Positions 42,197-52,600 of a stretch of 64,000 nucleotides of DNA are shown here, in pieces. The stretch spans positions 1 to 64,000 of the IMG/VR virus record IMGVR_UViG_3300023208_000003; one strand, 5' to 3'. The notes below the pieces were generated by a model. The model made no database searches. It was not told the origin of the DNA and saw only the letters and a program-made list of their open reading frames with translations. Numbering within the stretch: position 1 is the first letter of the stretch; every line of letters begins with the position of its first letter. The DNA is from a virus. Position numbers and translations under genes: made by a program.

Positions 42197-44010
42197 AAAA
42201 TTTACTTCAAGAAATTGACAACGCAATAGCTAATCCAGATCATCCTGCAAAAATTTCACCATTTGCACCTGTAGAAGATCCAAAGCTAGTTCAACAACAT
42301 TTGGATAATGCGGTAAGCGTTGATGACGGTGTTGATACGATAACATTTGGATTAGAAACTGATGATGGTGAAATAGTAAAAGTTTACGTAAATGCTTCTC
42401 AAGCTGATGAATTTGAAAAGAAGATGGGTGAGCTTTTAGGTCAAGAAGACGATATTGAAAAAGCCATTGACGCGATGGCTACTGAATTTGATATCGTTCA
42501 TGTTGAGTGGCCAGAAGATCGTCAGCATTCAGCTGATACAGAGGATGAGTTTAGTACCGATAATTCTGATATTGATGATTCTTTAGAAGATGAACCACAA
42601 TCTTTAGACATTAGCATTGATCCAGAAGAAGTAGAAGATGATAAAGAAAAAGATGATAAAGAAAAAGATGAAGAAGATCCTGACAATCTAAAATTAGATG
42701 GTGATGATGATAACATTGATGTTGGTGACTTTGGTGGTGATTCTGATAATCTTTCACTTGATGATGAAGACCTAGAAAAAGATTCAAAAGACAAGGAAGA
42801 TTCTGACGATCTTTCATTAGATGACGAAGAACCAAGTGAAGATGATGAAGATACTGACGAAGAACCTGCAAATGATGATGAAGAACCAGAAGATGATGAA
42901 TCAGAAGATACTGAAAAGAAACCAAAAAAGAAAAAATCAAAGAAAACTGACAAACCAGAGAAAAAGGAAAAAACTATGGACCACTTAGAAACAAAAAATC
43001 TTTCTATTGGTCAGCAATTTGCGCAGAGAATTCTCGGCGAAGCGAAGGACGTAAAGCCAAATTTCGATAAAGAACAAGAAGAAATAATGAGCTTAGCTAC
43101 GTCTAAGATGCAAGAAAAAATCTTAACGATTATTTTGCTTCTAAACTTTCCGCCTAAAATTCTTCGCTTAGAAAAGCCTGACCTAAAACGTAACGTTCGT
43201 GATATTGCTGTTGATTTAGTAGGCAATGCGCGCGCCAAAATGTGGATGAATCGCTTAATTAAGGAATTAGTTGGCGGTAACTCTAAAAAAGATGACAAAG
43301 AAGAAATTAAAGAGGCACGCAGCGCGTTTGATGACGCTTATGTTACTCGTACTCAGGAAATTCTTGAACAGCTTTTTGTTAAGCTTGGTGTTCCAGCTTC
43401 TTTCTTTAACCCCAAGAAGGCAATTGTAAAAACAGCTTTACGTGAAACATCAGTAATGGTTATTTCAAAGAACAGAGTTAAAACTATTCTTTTCTTACTT
43501 GCTGAATCCCTTGGCATTGATGTTAAAGTTGTAAATCAACCACCTAAAATTGATGATAAAAAAGACAACAAGAAAAAGAAGGACAAGGTAACAGAAGCTC
43601 GTGCTGACATTGACACGAAGGACCCTTATATACGCTTAGTCCTTAAAATTGTCGATGCTCTCGGTGTCCCTGCGGAACATCTAGAATGGCACCAGATGAA
43701 TTTGATAAACTCATTGAGGCAGAAAAAGAGAACCCTTAACTTTGGCTTAGTTCGCACAAAAGCAAATCAGTTACTTGATGCACTTGGAACTACAAATGAA
43801 GATCGCGAAGAAATCAACTCACTTTTCACGTTAGCTGAAAAGGAAAGTGACTACGTAGGAAAGCGCTTCATTATTAAGGAAAAAGCTAAAATCGTAATCA
43901 TTGGTCACGATAAATCTACTGATGTTCTTACTTACACGGTTGAAGGTCTTTCAAAGAAACACGAAATGACTGTTGACGCGCTTAAATTGATCGGTAAGGA
44001 GATTGCGTGA
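42193..44010 (+). CDS. Very acidic late protein with three C-terminal repeats, GTG start
   Basis: A 605-residue protein starting with GTG (GTGA overlap). N-terminal ~110 residues form a small domain; residues ~115-250 are an extreme D/E/S low-complexity tract, ending in a lysine-rich block. Then come three related helical units of ~65 residues (starting near 290, 380 and 475; compare 'VKLGVPASFFNPKKAIVKTA' with 'DALGVPAEHLEWHQMNLINS'). Each unit is preceded by an (I/L/V)-x-E-A-(K/R) site: 'ILGEAK' (280-285), 'IKEAR' (372-376), 'VTEAR' (466-470). That fits T4-type prohead protease cutting. A scaffold-like or internal head polyprotein is a reasonable guess. Confidence 0.6.
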   Translation: MKNLLQEIDNAIANPDHPAKISPFAPVEDPKLVQQHLDNAVSVDDGVDTITFGLETDDGEIVKVYVNASQADEFEKKMGELLGQEDDIEKAIDAMATEFDIVHVEWPEDRQHSADTEDEFSTDNSDIDDSLEDEPQSLDISIDPEEVEDDKEKDDKEKDEEDPDNLKLDGDDDNIDVGDFGGDSDNLSLDDEDLEKDSKDKEDSDDLSLDDEEPSEDDEDTDEEPANDDEEPEDDESEDTEKKPKKKKSKKTDKPEKKEKTMDHLETKNLSIGQQFAQRILGEAKDVKPNFDKEQEEIMSLATSKMQEKILTIILLLNFPPKILRLEKPDLKRNVRDIAVDLVGNARAKMWMNRLIKELVGGNSKKDDKEEIKEARSAFDDAYVTRTQEILEQLFVKLGVPASFFNPKKAIVKTALRETSVMVISKNRVKTILFLLAESLGIDVKVVNQPPKIDDKKDNKKKKDKVTEARADIDTKDPYIRLVLKIVDALGVPAEHLEWHQMNLINSLRQKKRTLNFGLVRTKANQLLDALGTTNEDREEINSLFTLAEKESDYVGKRFIIKEKAKIVIIGHDKSTDVLTYTVEGLSKKHEMTVDALKLIGKEIA

Positions 44011-44675
44011 AATTCACTTATGTTGAATTAAAAGCTGAAACAATTCCTGGTTTTGGAAGGGTGTATGAAACACCTGAAAACAACCTATATCCTTCCATCA
44101 CCACAATTTTGGGAAATACGATGGAAATTAAGAAGCGAGAGATATTAAAAAACTGGTCAGAATCAGTCGGTATTGAAAAAGCAGAAAAGATTACCCAAGA
44201 AGCTGCTGATAAAGGTACTAACGTCCATTTAATGATTGAGCGCAAACTACTCAAACAAGATATTAATTATGCTGAATTTCCTGATGTTGATGTAGCTGCT
44301 TTTAAAGCTTTACTTCCAAAGTTAAAGCATATAGATGAAGTGTGGGGATTAGAAGTTCCTCTTTATTCTGATTTACTGGAAGTTGCTGGGCGTACTGACT
44401 GCGTTGGAGTATACAAAGGGTTGCCTTGCATTATCGACTTCAAAACCAGTCGTCGATTGAAAAGTGAAGATGACATAAGTGATTATAAACTTCAGTTGGC
44501 TTTTTATTCAGTTGCCCACAATGAAAGATTTGGGACTGATATTACTGACGGCGTTATCTTAATGACGGCCGCACAAGGATTTCCAATGGAATTTAGAGTA
44601 GATCTAATTCCAGAAATTGAGCGCTTGGTTGCGCGAATTGACGAATACTATAACAAACTTGCGCAAGTCGCGTAA
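44007..44675 (+). CDS. PD-(D/E)xK exonuclease, RecB/Cas4-like
   Basis: A 222-residue protein with GTG start overlapping the previous stop. 'AADKGTNVHLMIE' gives the conserved His motif, 'EVAGRTDCVGVYKGLPCIID' followed by 'FKTSRR' gives the D...D-x-K catalytic core, and 'YKLQLAFYSVAHN' the downstream Q-x-x-x-Y helix. This is the RecB-nuclease/MGME1-like family. It probably trims DNA ends during recombination or packaging. The late operon context is unusual for a recombination gene. Confidence 0.8.
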   Translation: MKFTYVELKAETIPGFGRVYETPENNLYPSITTILGNTMEIKKREILKNWSESVGIEKAEKITQEAADKGTNVHLMIERKLLKQDINYAEFPDVDVAAFKALLPKLKHIDEVWGLEVPLYSDLLEVAGRTDCVGVYKGLPCIIDFKTSRRLKSEDDISDYKLQLAFYSVAHNERFGTDITDGVILMTAAQGFPMEFRVDLIPEIERLVARIDEYYNKLAQVA

Positions 44676-44685
44676 TGGAGACACA

Positions 44686-45099
44686 ATGAACACAAATGAA
44701 ATGTTTGGCGATTATGCTACGCTTTCTTATCCTACACCTGAACCTGCAGCTTCTGAAACTGAAATTTCAACAGAACCTACTCCTGAAATCACCGTAGCAG
44801 ACACAGTTGAAGTTTCACCAAGTCTAGAAGGAGAGCTTTACGCTTACCCTCTTGAAGTCACATTGACAAATTCAGACGAGCAATGGGTTTATCTTGCACT
44901 TACTCTTAACGTTTCAGTTGCAAACAATTCAGTTAAGGTTATTAAGAAACTTAAAGTTTGTAAAGAAAGCTTACGTGGGGACTTCTTAGTACAGTTAAAT
45001 AAACCTGCTACTGTTGTTGAATCAATTAAATCAAAAGATGATCTTAACAAAAGAATGCGTGAACTCGCTGGTATTCCTAACAAAAAGAACTTTGTGTAA
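44686..45099 (+). CDS. Hypothetical protein
   Basis: A 137-residue protein; ATG 44686 with GGAG upstream is preferred to an in-frame start at 44617 inside the nuclease gene. Residues ~10-50 are a T/P/E-rich disordered segment; the rest is a beta strand region ('EQWVYLALTLNVSVANNSVK') with a helical end ('LNKRMRELAGIPNKK'). Unknown. Confidence 0.55.
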   Translation: MNTNEMFGDYATLSYPTPEPAASETEISTEPTPEITVADTVEVSPSLEGELYAYPLEVTLTNSDEQWVYLALTLNVSVANNSVKVIKKLKVCKESLRGDFLVQLNKPATVVESIKSKDDLNKRMRELAGIPNKKNFV

Positions 45100-45101
45100 T
45101 T

Positions 45102-46613
45102 ATGTCAAAGCTAATTATTTTAACAACTGAACCAGAAAACTTTGTACCGATAGAATTAGAGAAGGCAGCAAAAGAAGCAGGATTAGAAGTTGAAATTCTT
45201 AATCCTGATGAATGCTACATTTCATTAAGTGAAGAACCTTATATCTCGTACAAGGGAACAAAGTTTCTTGCTGCGGATTTTTGCATTCCGCGACTATCGG
45301 AGGAAAATCTTGAATACAAAATTGCTATCGCAAATCACATTGAAAAAATGGGCGTCAAGATTCTCAATACCGGAAAATCTTTACGTGCGGCTTCAAATAA
45401 AGTCGAAACTCAAATATTACTTAATAATGACGGAATTAAAACTCCTAAAACTGCAATTCTTACATCTGATGAACAGCTTGAACACGCAATTGAAGCTATA
45501 GGCGCCGAGTTTCCAGTAATTGTTAAGACAATCTTTGGTACGCATGGTGTGGGTGTTATACGTGCCGATTCCGCGCCCTCGCTTCGTTCGATTGTTCAGC
45601 AGTTATTAAAAGCTAATGTTGAATTTATGATTCAAGAGTTTATTAAACATGAAGAAAGCGGGCGCATTATCACTCTTGGTGAGGATGTACTAATTGCAGC
45701 GATGCGTACAATTCCTGAAGGTGACTTTCGTTCGAACGCGCATCAAGGAGCAGAACTAAAACCACATGATCCATCAGAAAAAGAAATTGAAATTGCGCTT
45801 AAAAGCGCAAAAGTTCTTGGCATAAATTTTGCAGCAGTCGATTACATCTTAAGTAATGATGAAGTTATTGTTCTTGAAGTCAATGGTTCACCGGGCTTTG
45901 AAGCAATGCAAAAAATAGCTGATTTTCAAATTGCAGAAAAGATTATTACCTACATTAAAGGTGAAACTCCTGAAGAAGAGGAGGAAGAAGCTGAAGTCGT
46001 GGACGTTGATCACGAAAAAGCGGTTGAACACGACAAGGAAGAAAATAAAGATGATGAAGCTAAAAAAACTGTGACAGTTCCAGATTCTGATCCTGAAGCT
46101 CAAGTAGCAGAACCTAAGAAAGACGAAGACGAACATAAGGAAGTTGACGTAACTGGGCAAGATGATAAAGTTATTGGAACATTAACTTCAGTTATTGTTA
46201 AACACTTTAATGATGAGGCGCCAATTGAAGCTCGAGTTGATACTGGTGCGCACGTTAGTTCTATTTGTGGTCAAGATATAAAAATTTCTGGTAATACTGT
46301 TTCATTCCGCTTTAATGACACGATTTACAAATTTCACCTTTTACGAATGGCAAAAATTAAACAGGCTGACAGTGAAAAAGCTGAAGAACGCCCTGTTATT
46401 CGCGTCGATATCGTAATCAACGGTGAAACTTTACGCAACGTAGAATTCACTGTCAATGAACGTAAACATATGAAGTATACAATTCTTCTAGGTCGTCAAA
46501 CGCTTGCTGCTGCTGGAGTTCTAGTTAACCCCGCAGCAAATCTAATTGACAAGGATAATAATTACAAAGTTGATAAAAATGATGATTCAAAAACAAGCAA
46601 TGAAGAAGAATAA
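45102..46613 (+). CDS. RimK-like ATP-grasp ligase fused to RimB-like aspartic protease domain
   Basis: A 503-residue fusion. Residues ~1-290 are a RimK-type ATP-grasp amino acid ligase: 'FPVIVKTIFGTHGVGV' (nucleotide-binding Lys and Gly loop, ~137-152), 'FMIQEFI', 'AAVDYILSNDEVIVLEVNGS' and 'PGFEAMQ' (Mg-binding E and N). Residues ~290-350 are an E/D/K linker. Residues ~365-490 form a retropepsin-like domain with 'EARVDTGAHVSSIC' (catalytic Asp380-Thr-Gly), as in RimB/'ATP-dependent zinc protease'. In bacteria RimK adds Glu to ribosomal protein S6 and RimB acts on that tail. Here both are in one chain in a late operon; the target may be S6 or a phage protein. Confidence 0.8.
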   Translation: MSKLIILTTEPENFVPIELEKAAKEAGLEVEILNPDECYISLSEEPYISYKGTKFLAADFCIPRLSEENLEYKIAIANHIEKMGVKILNTGKSLRAASNKVETQILLNNDGIKTPKTAILTSDEQLEHAIEAIGAEFPVIVKTIFGTHGVGVIRADSAPSLRSIVQQLLKANVEFMIQEFIKHEESGRIITLGEDVLIAAMRTIPEGDFRSNAHQGAELKPHDPSEKEIEIALKSAKVLGINFAAVDYILSNDEVIVLEVNGSPGFEAMQKIADFQIAEKIITYIKGETPEEEEEEAEVVDVDHEKAVEHDKEENKDDEAKKTVTVPDSDPEAQVAEPKKDEDEHKEVDVTGQDDKVIGTLTSVIVKHFNDEAPIEARVDTGAHVSSICGQDIKISGNTVSFRFNDTIYKFHLLRMAKIKQADSEKAEERPVIRVDIVINGETLRNVEFTVNERKHMKYTILLGRQTLAAAGVLVNPAANLIDKDNNYKVDKNDDSKTSNEEE

Positions 46614-46622
46614 AGTTTTTTC

Positions 46623-46629
46623 ATAAATA
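46623..46629 (+). promoter_or_regulatory. Late promoter ATAAATA
   Basis: 'ttcATAAATAgaaac' lies 47 bases before the ATG at 46676. Confidence 0.65.
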
Positions 46630-46675
46630 GAAACATTGAATAAAAAATGCTCATTTACTGAGGAACAAGTAAAAA

Positions 46676-49600
46676 ATGCAATCTAAATATGGAACACTTG
46701 TAGGCTTTTTATCAGAAACCGACCTACAAAAAATTAAGGCACTTCCTGAGTTATCTGAACTTCAAGGTCAATTTGCTTCTAAAGATTACATTGACAGCGC
46801 AGTTGCTATTGCAATTGAAGCTGCAAGCTACGGGCTTTTAACAAGCAAAGGCGGTTCATTTGATACTCAAGCGCTTGCAGCAATTACTGCGTCAGTAAGC
46901 AACTTAGATGCAAAAATTAATCAAGAAGTTTCTATTAGAGCGCAGGGAGATTTAAATGGACAAGCGTTAATTAATAGTGAAATTCAAGCTCGTATCACAG
47001 GTGATGGTTTTCAAACCACAAAACGAGAAGAATTAAGTTCACTTCTTTTAGGTGTTCCAGATCCAAATGGTATTTCTTCATTTAGTTCAGGTTACATTAA
47101 AGACGTTTCAGATACTCTTGCGTCATCAGTACAAGCCGAAGCTTCAAAGCGCTCCGATTTAGTTGCTACGCTATTTGGACCAAATATTGATCCAGATAAT
47201 CTAAATGGTGTTACCCCAGCAAACTTAACCAGTGGCTTTATTAAAAGTGTAATGGATGTTACTGCTACTCCAACGGGAGCTACAGCTACTGCTATTACAA
47301 ATCTTGGCACTCAAGTTAATGATGCAATTGCTAGCGTTCAACAGGCAATGGATTCTATAGATGGTATTAAAGCTCATTACGGAGTAACCATTGATAATAA
47401 TGGCTATGTTTCAGGATTTGATTTAATTTCAGAACCTGGAATTACTGGAACCCCAGTTAGTTCATTTATTGTTCGCGCAGATAAATTTGCCGTTATTGAC
47501 CCAGCAATTTCTAACTCAGTTGGCGCCTTAGATTTAGCAAATCAAATAAGTAATTATTCGCCATTTTTCATTGAAAACGGCAACACTTACATTAAGAGCG
47601 CGCTCATCAAAGCTGCCTCAATTGATTTCGCGCAAATTTCAGATAGCATTCAATCAAGTAATTATAACGCAACAACTCACGCCGGCTGGAAGTTAAGTAA
47701 AGCTGGAACTATCGAAGCTAATGGCATTACAATTTATGGTTCTAATGGGCAAGTCGTTTTAAGCGCTGGTGGTGCTTTAAATGAAAATGTTCAAATTGGT
47801 TCAACAGGTAAAACCATAGGTCAGCTCGCGAATGATCAAGCGCTTTCACTTAATGCAGTACTAACTAATGATACTGAGCTTGTTTCTGCTTCATCAACTG
47901 GTGTTGTAAATCCAGTCGATTTAACCAATACTGGTGGACAGTTCCAGGTATTTAATGGTATTGACCAAATTGATAGTCAATTTCTTACCTTTAGTGTAGT
48001 TGCAGCTCAAACTATTGGTATCACAGCAACAATAAATTCATCAGGCGTTTATAATGTAACTGCGTTTCCTGATGCTAATGATTCTGGAACAGCAGTGTTC
48101 CAAGCTGTTTATGCTGTTGGTGGTACAACAATAGCAACAGTTCAAAAAACTTATAATATTACGAAAGTAAAATCTGCTACAGGCGCAGCGCCAATTCTTA
48201 CGTTAAAGTGCAGCGCGCTAATGATGAAATTTGATACGTCAGGAACCGCAGCTCCAACAAATCAAAGTATTACACTCGACGCTGTCATTTTAAATGGCTC
48301 AGGAACTCCTACTTGGTCAGCTACTAAATATAATTCTGCAGGTGTTTCACTTGGAGCCTGTACATTAGCAGCTGGAGCAAATGGAAATCAACGAATTCTT
48401 TCTGTTGCTAATTTTGGAAGTGCCGCGTATGTTGAAGTTGTTACATTTCTTTCAGGGGTTGGTCAAGATCAACAGCGCATTGTTCGACTCGGTGATGGTG
48501 CAGCTGGTCAACCAGGAGCAAATGGTGCAAATGGCACCTCGCCATTATTTGGTTATTTAACAAATGAAAGTCAGCCACTTCCTGCACTAGCTGACGGTAC
48601 AATAACTGATTATAGCGGTGCTTCTGGAACATTTATCGTATTCAATGGAAGCACTCAACTTGCAGCAAGCGCAGTTACATTTTCCGTAGTTACACCACTT
48701 CCAACTGGTGTAACCGCAACGATTAATACAGCTGGGGTGTATAATATTACGTCTATTCCGGCAGCAACAGCGAGCGCTGTTAACGTAACATTTAGAGCAG
48801 TTTACGCTGGAATAACAATTAATAAAGTTTTCTCAGTAACTAAATCTAAAACAGGTACTGCTGGTGCCAATGGAGCAGATGCGAAGTTACTTTGGTTGAA
48901 TTCTTCAGCAATGCACTTCTCTTATAACGGTGCAAATCAACCAATTCCAAACACACAATCAATAACTGTAAGTGCGGTTCGTCAAAATCTTGGTAACGCA
49001 ACAACTGACCCAATAACCTGGTCAATTACAAAATATGATTCCGCTGGAAATGTTTTAACGCCAGCAATTACTCCTGTAACAGGCGACACACAGACTATTT
49101 CAGTTGCCAATTTTACACCTGCGTTTAGAGTAGTAATCACCGCTTCACGTACGATTTCACCAGGTAACGTAATTTCTGATACTTTAACGCTATTCAAAGT
49201 GGCTGATGGTGCTGCCGGGGCTGCGGGTGCAGCTGGCGCACCAGGTTTAAATGGTACAAATGGTGTTTCACCAATTATTGGGTACCTTACAAATGAAAAT
49301 CAAGGTCTAGTTGCTGATAACGCTGGAGTAGTAACTGACTTCAGTAAAGCAAATGGAACATTTAACGTTTACAACGGAATAACACCAGTAACATCTGGTG
49401 TTACTTATAGCGTTGTTGCAACAACGGGATTACCTACAGGTGCTGCAACAATTAGCAATACTGGTGCATATACCGTTTCAGCTATAAATGCGGCAAATGA
49501 TTCTGCTTCAGCTACGTTCCGCGCTGCTTATGGTGGAGTTAATATTGATAAAATTTTCTCATTAACAAAAAGTAAACAGGCACAAACTCTTGATATAAGT

Positions 49601-52600
49601 AGCAACGTTTCTGCTTTTTACTTTGATAGCGCAGGAGTCGCAACTCCTGCCAATCAAACTCTTATTTGCACTGCGGCGCTACAGAATGTTTCAGGAACAA
49701 TCACCTGGACAATTACAAAATATGATGCAACGGGTGCTTCAATTGGAACAATTACACCGACCATTTCAAATACGAAAGTAACTGGCGATACTGCAACTAT
49801 TACAATTGCTAATTTTGGTGTTGCAGCAAGTATTAAAGTTGTAGCGGCGGTTGGAACACTTGTTTCCGACTCGCAGACTTTTTACAGAGTTCGTGATGGG
49901 GCAGCTGGGGCGAGCGCAAAGGGATTATCATTAGCTGCAACAAGCTACATTTTCAATTACGCTAAAAATAATACAATTTCACCATCCACAATTACGCTTA
50001 ACGCTGTTCCAATGGGTGGTTTAACAGGTCAAGTTCAATGGGCCGTAACAAGCGGAACCGCGACGCTTCCTACTCCAAGCAGCAGCGGCATTGCAGGTCT
50101 TACGAATGATGTTCTTAACATTACGCCTGCTGCAATTGCAACAAAAAGTGTTACAATTAAAGCTTATATTGGCACTGGCACAGTCGATTATGATTATATT
50201 ACAATTGCTAAAGTTGAAGAAGGAAAAGATGGTCTTGCTGGCTACTTAACAAATGAATCAGTTACGCTTAAAGCTAATAGTTCTGGAGTTGTAACATTAA
50301 CTGGCGCAACAACTGATTTTAAAGTTTATGTGGGCGCAACTGACGTTACTTCAAGCTGCACATTTACAAAAACAGATTCAGCAGGTTTAACTTCTACTCT
50401 GACTACCAGTGGTATTTGCACGATAACAGGCGCACCATTAACTGGTGGTTATGTCGACATTACTGCAACATATAACGGTGTAACTCCTGCTGTAACACTT
50501 GTTAAAAGATTCTCAATTGCAGTTATTCAGCTTGGAGCTTTAGCATCGCGTGATTCAATTGATTTAACCCAAGACGTTACTGGCCAACCACTTGACCCGA
50601 ATAACTACGTTCGCACACCAACCTTTAAAACATCTGGACAAAATTCTGGAGTTCGCACTTGGGGTAATTCACAGGCGAATAGTTTAAGTGTAACTGCAGT
50701 TACCGGGCAAGCTTGGAACGCAGCACTCACGCTTAATTATTACGTTAATACATTTGAAACTACAAACATTTTTCCAGTGCGGGCTGGTGAGGTTCTATAC
50801 TGCTACGCTGACGTAACAACAAGTGGTGAAACATCTCACACCGCTTGGGTAGGTTTAAGATTTTATACATCAGATGGGGTAACTCAAGCTGCTACTGTAG
50901 GTGCGGGGACTCTTGCTCCAAATCTAGCGTGGACAAGAATTGGCGGTCCTATTGTTGCGCCCGCTAACGCGTGTTACGCGCAGCCAATGGTTACTGGCAC
51001 TGGCGCCGCTGGTGCTTTTGCGGGCGGTTCAATCAAGTTTACTAACATTTACGTTAATCGCGTTGATGTAGGTTCGCGTACCCCGGTTACTTATTGGATT
51101 GATGACGTTGATAAGAAAAAAGGCGTGGCCTACGTAGCAGGTACGCCTGACGTATCATATGGTTATGATGGTGATATTTTCATTGACGCGCGGCTTAACT
51201 TTCCAGCAAATGGACCTGGCTCCAAATTAATGTATCTCAAAGATAGTGGAGCGTGGGTAAATATTGGTGCAGGTAGAATCAACGCGTCAAATATTGCTAC
51301 CTTCTTTGAAGGAGCTTGCATTGGCACTGCGCAAATTGGCAACGCTGCGATTGGCAACGCGCAGATCGGAAATTATATCCAGTCAACAAATTTCAACGGC
51401 TCAGCTTCAACTTTTGGTACAGCAACACAGGGTTGGAGAATTCATAAAGACCTAGGCATTGAAATGGCTGGAATTCCATTAACTATCAAAGATAGTAATG
51501 GAGTTGCAATTTTCTCAGCGGGTGTTGCATCAAGTTCAATTCTTAACAGTGCTGTTACGCTTTCATCTCTTGGAGCTGGAGCGTTTGCATCATTAAATGA
51601 AATTACTGCAGCTAATATTAGTACCTATATTGCTGATGGTGCCATTGGAAACGCCTACATTGGAAATACAATTCAATCTGCTGGTTTTACCGGAACTGCT
51701 ACAACACCAGGCTGGAAAATTGATAAGGCTGGAAATATTACAATTACCGGGGGCGCATTTACAATTTATGATACAGCTGGTAAGGCAATTTTCTCTGCAG
51801 GCGGTTCATACACGCCAATTAATTACTTAGGAGCATTTACTGGTGCCGCAGCTCCTGCTATTGCAAGTTATCCAAAAAATTCAACTTGGTATTGTAGTGC
51901 AAATGGAGGTACTCTGCCTTTTGTTAATGGCAATACTTATATTAAATCAACTGATACCGCTACTCAGTGGTCACCATGGTTATTAGCTGGTGCAATTGGT
52001 CCAACTGGTCCACAAGGAGCTCAAGGTCCACAAGGAGCAACTGGCGCTCAAGGTCCACAGGGCGCAGCGGGAACCAATGGAACTAATGGTGTAAATGGTA
52101 ATCGTGGTCCAGGAACTTTTTATTATAACGCTGGCGCAAGCGCTACAGGTTGGAGTGAGCCTCCTACTTCAGTTTATCCAGATGGTACAAAAAGATTTAG
52201 AGATACTGTTACTATGTATGGTGGAACTGGAACTGGTGCCTGGTCTCAAACAAGATTCTGGGATGGTACTACAACAACTTCTGGTACCTCAATTATAAAT
52301 GGTTGGAACAAAATAGATGTTGCTATTGACGGTAACTTGCTTGTAACAGGAACCGTAAACGGAAATAAAATTGTAGCAGGTTCAATTACCTCATCGCAGT
52401 TAACAACAACGTCTGCCGTTATTACTGGAACTTTACAAGTTGGAACTGGCGGTGTTATTACCTCACCATTATCAGCTTCTTTTGCTGATCAAGATTGGGG
52501 AAATGGCGCACATTTAATGGGTGATTACCGCACGGGTGTTAATACTCCTACTTATTATTTTTATAATTTAGGAACTTTAAATGTTCCTGCCGTTGATGTC

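Noticed and set aside
42522-42953. Long open frame on the minus strand, serine-rich
   Set aside because: It is the complement of the D/E-rich tract (GAT/GAA repeats) of the acidic protein; no ribosome site and extreme low complexity.
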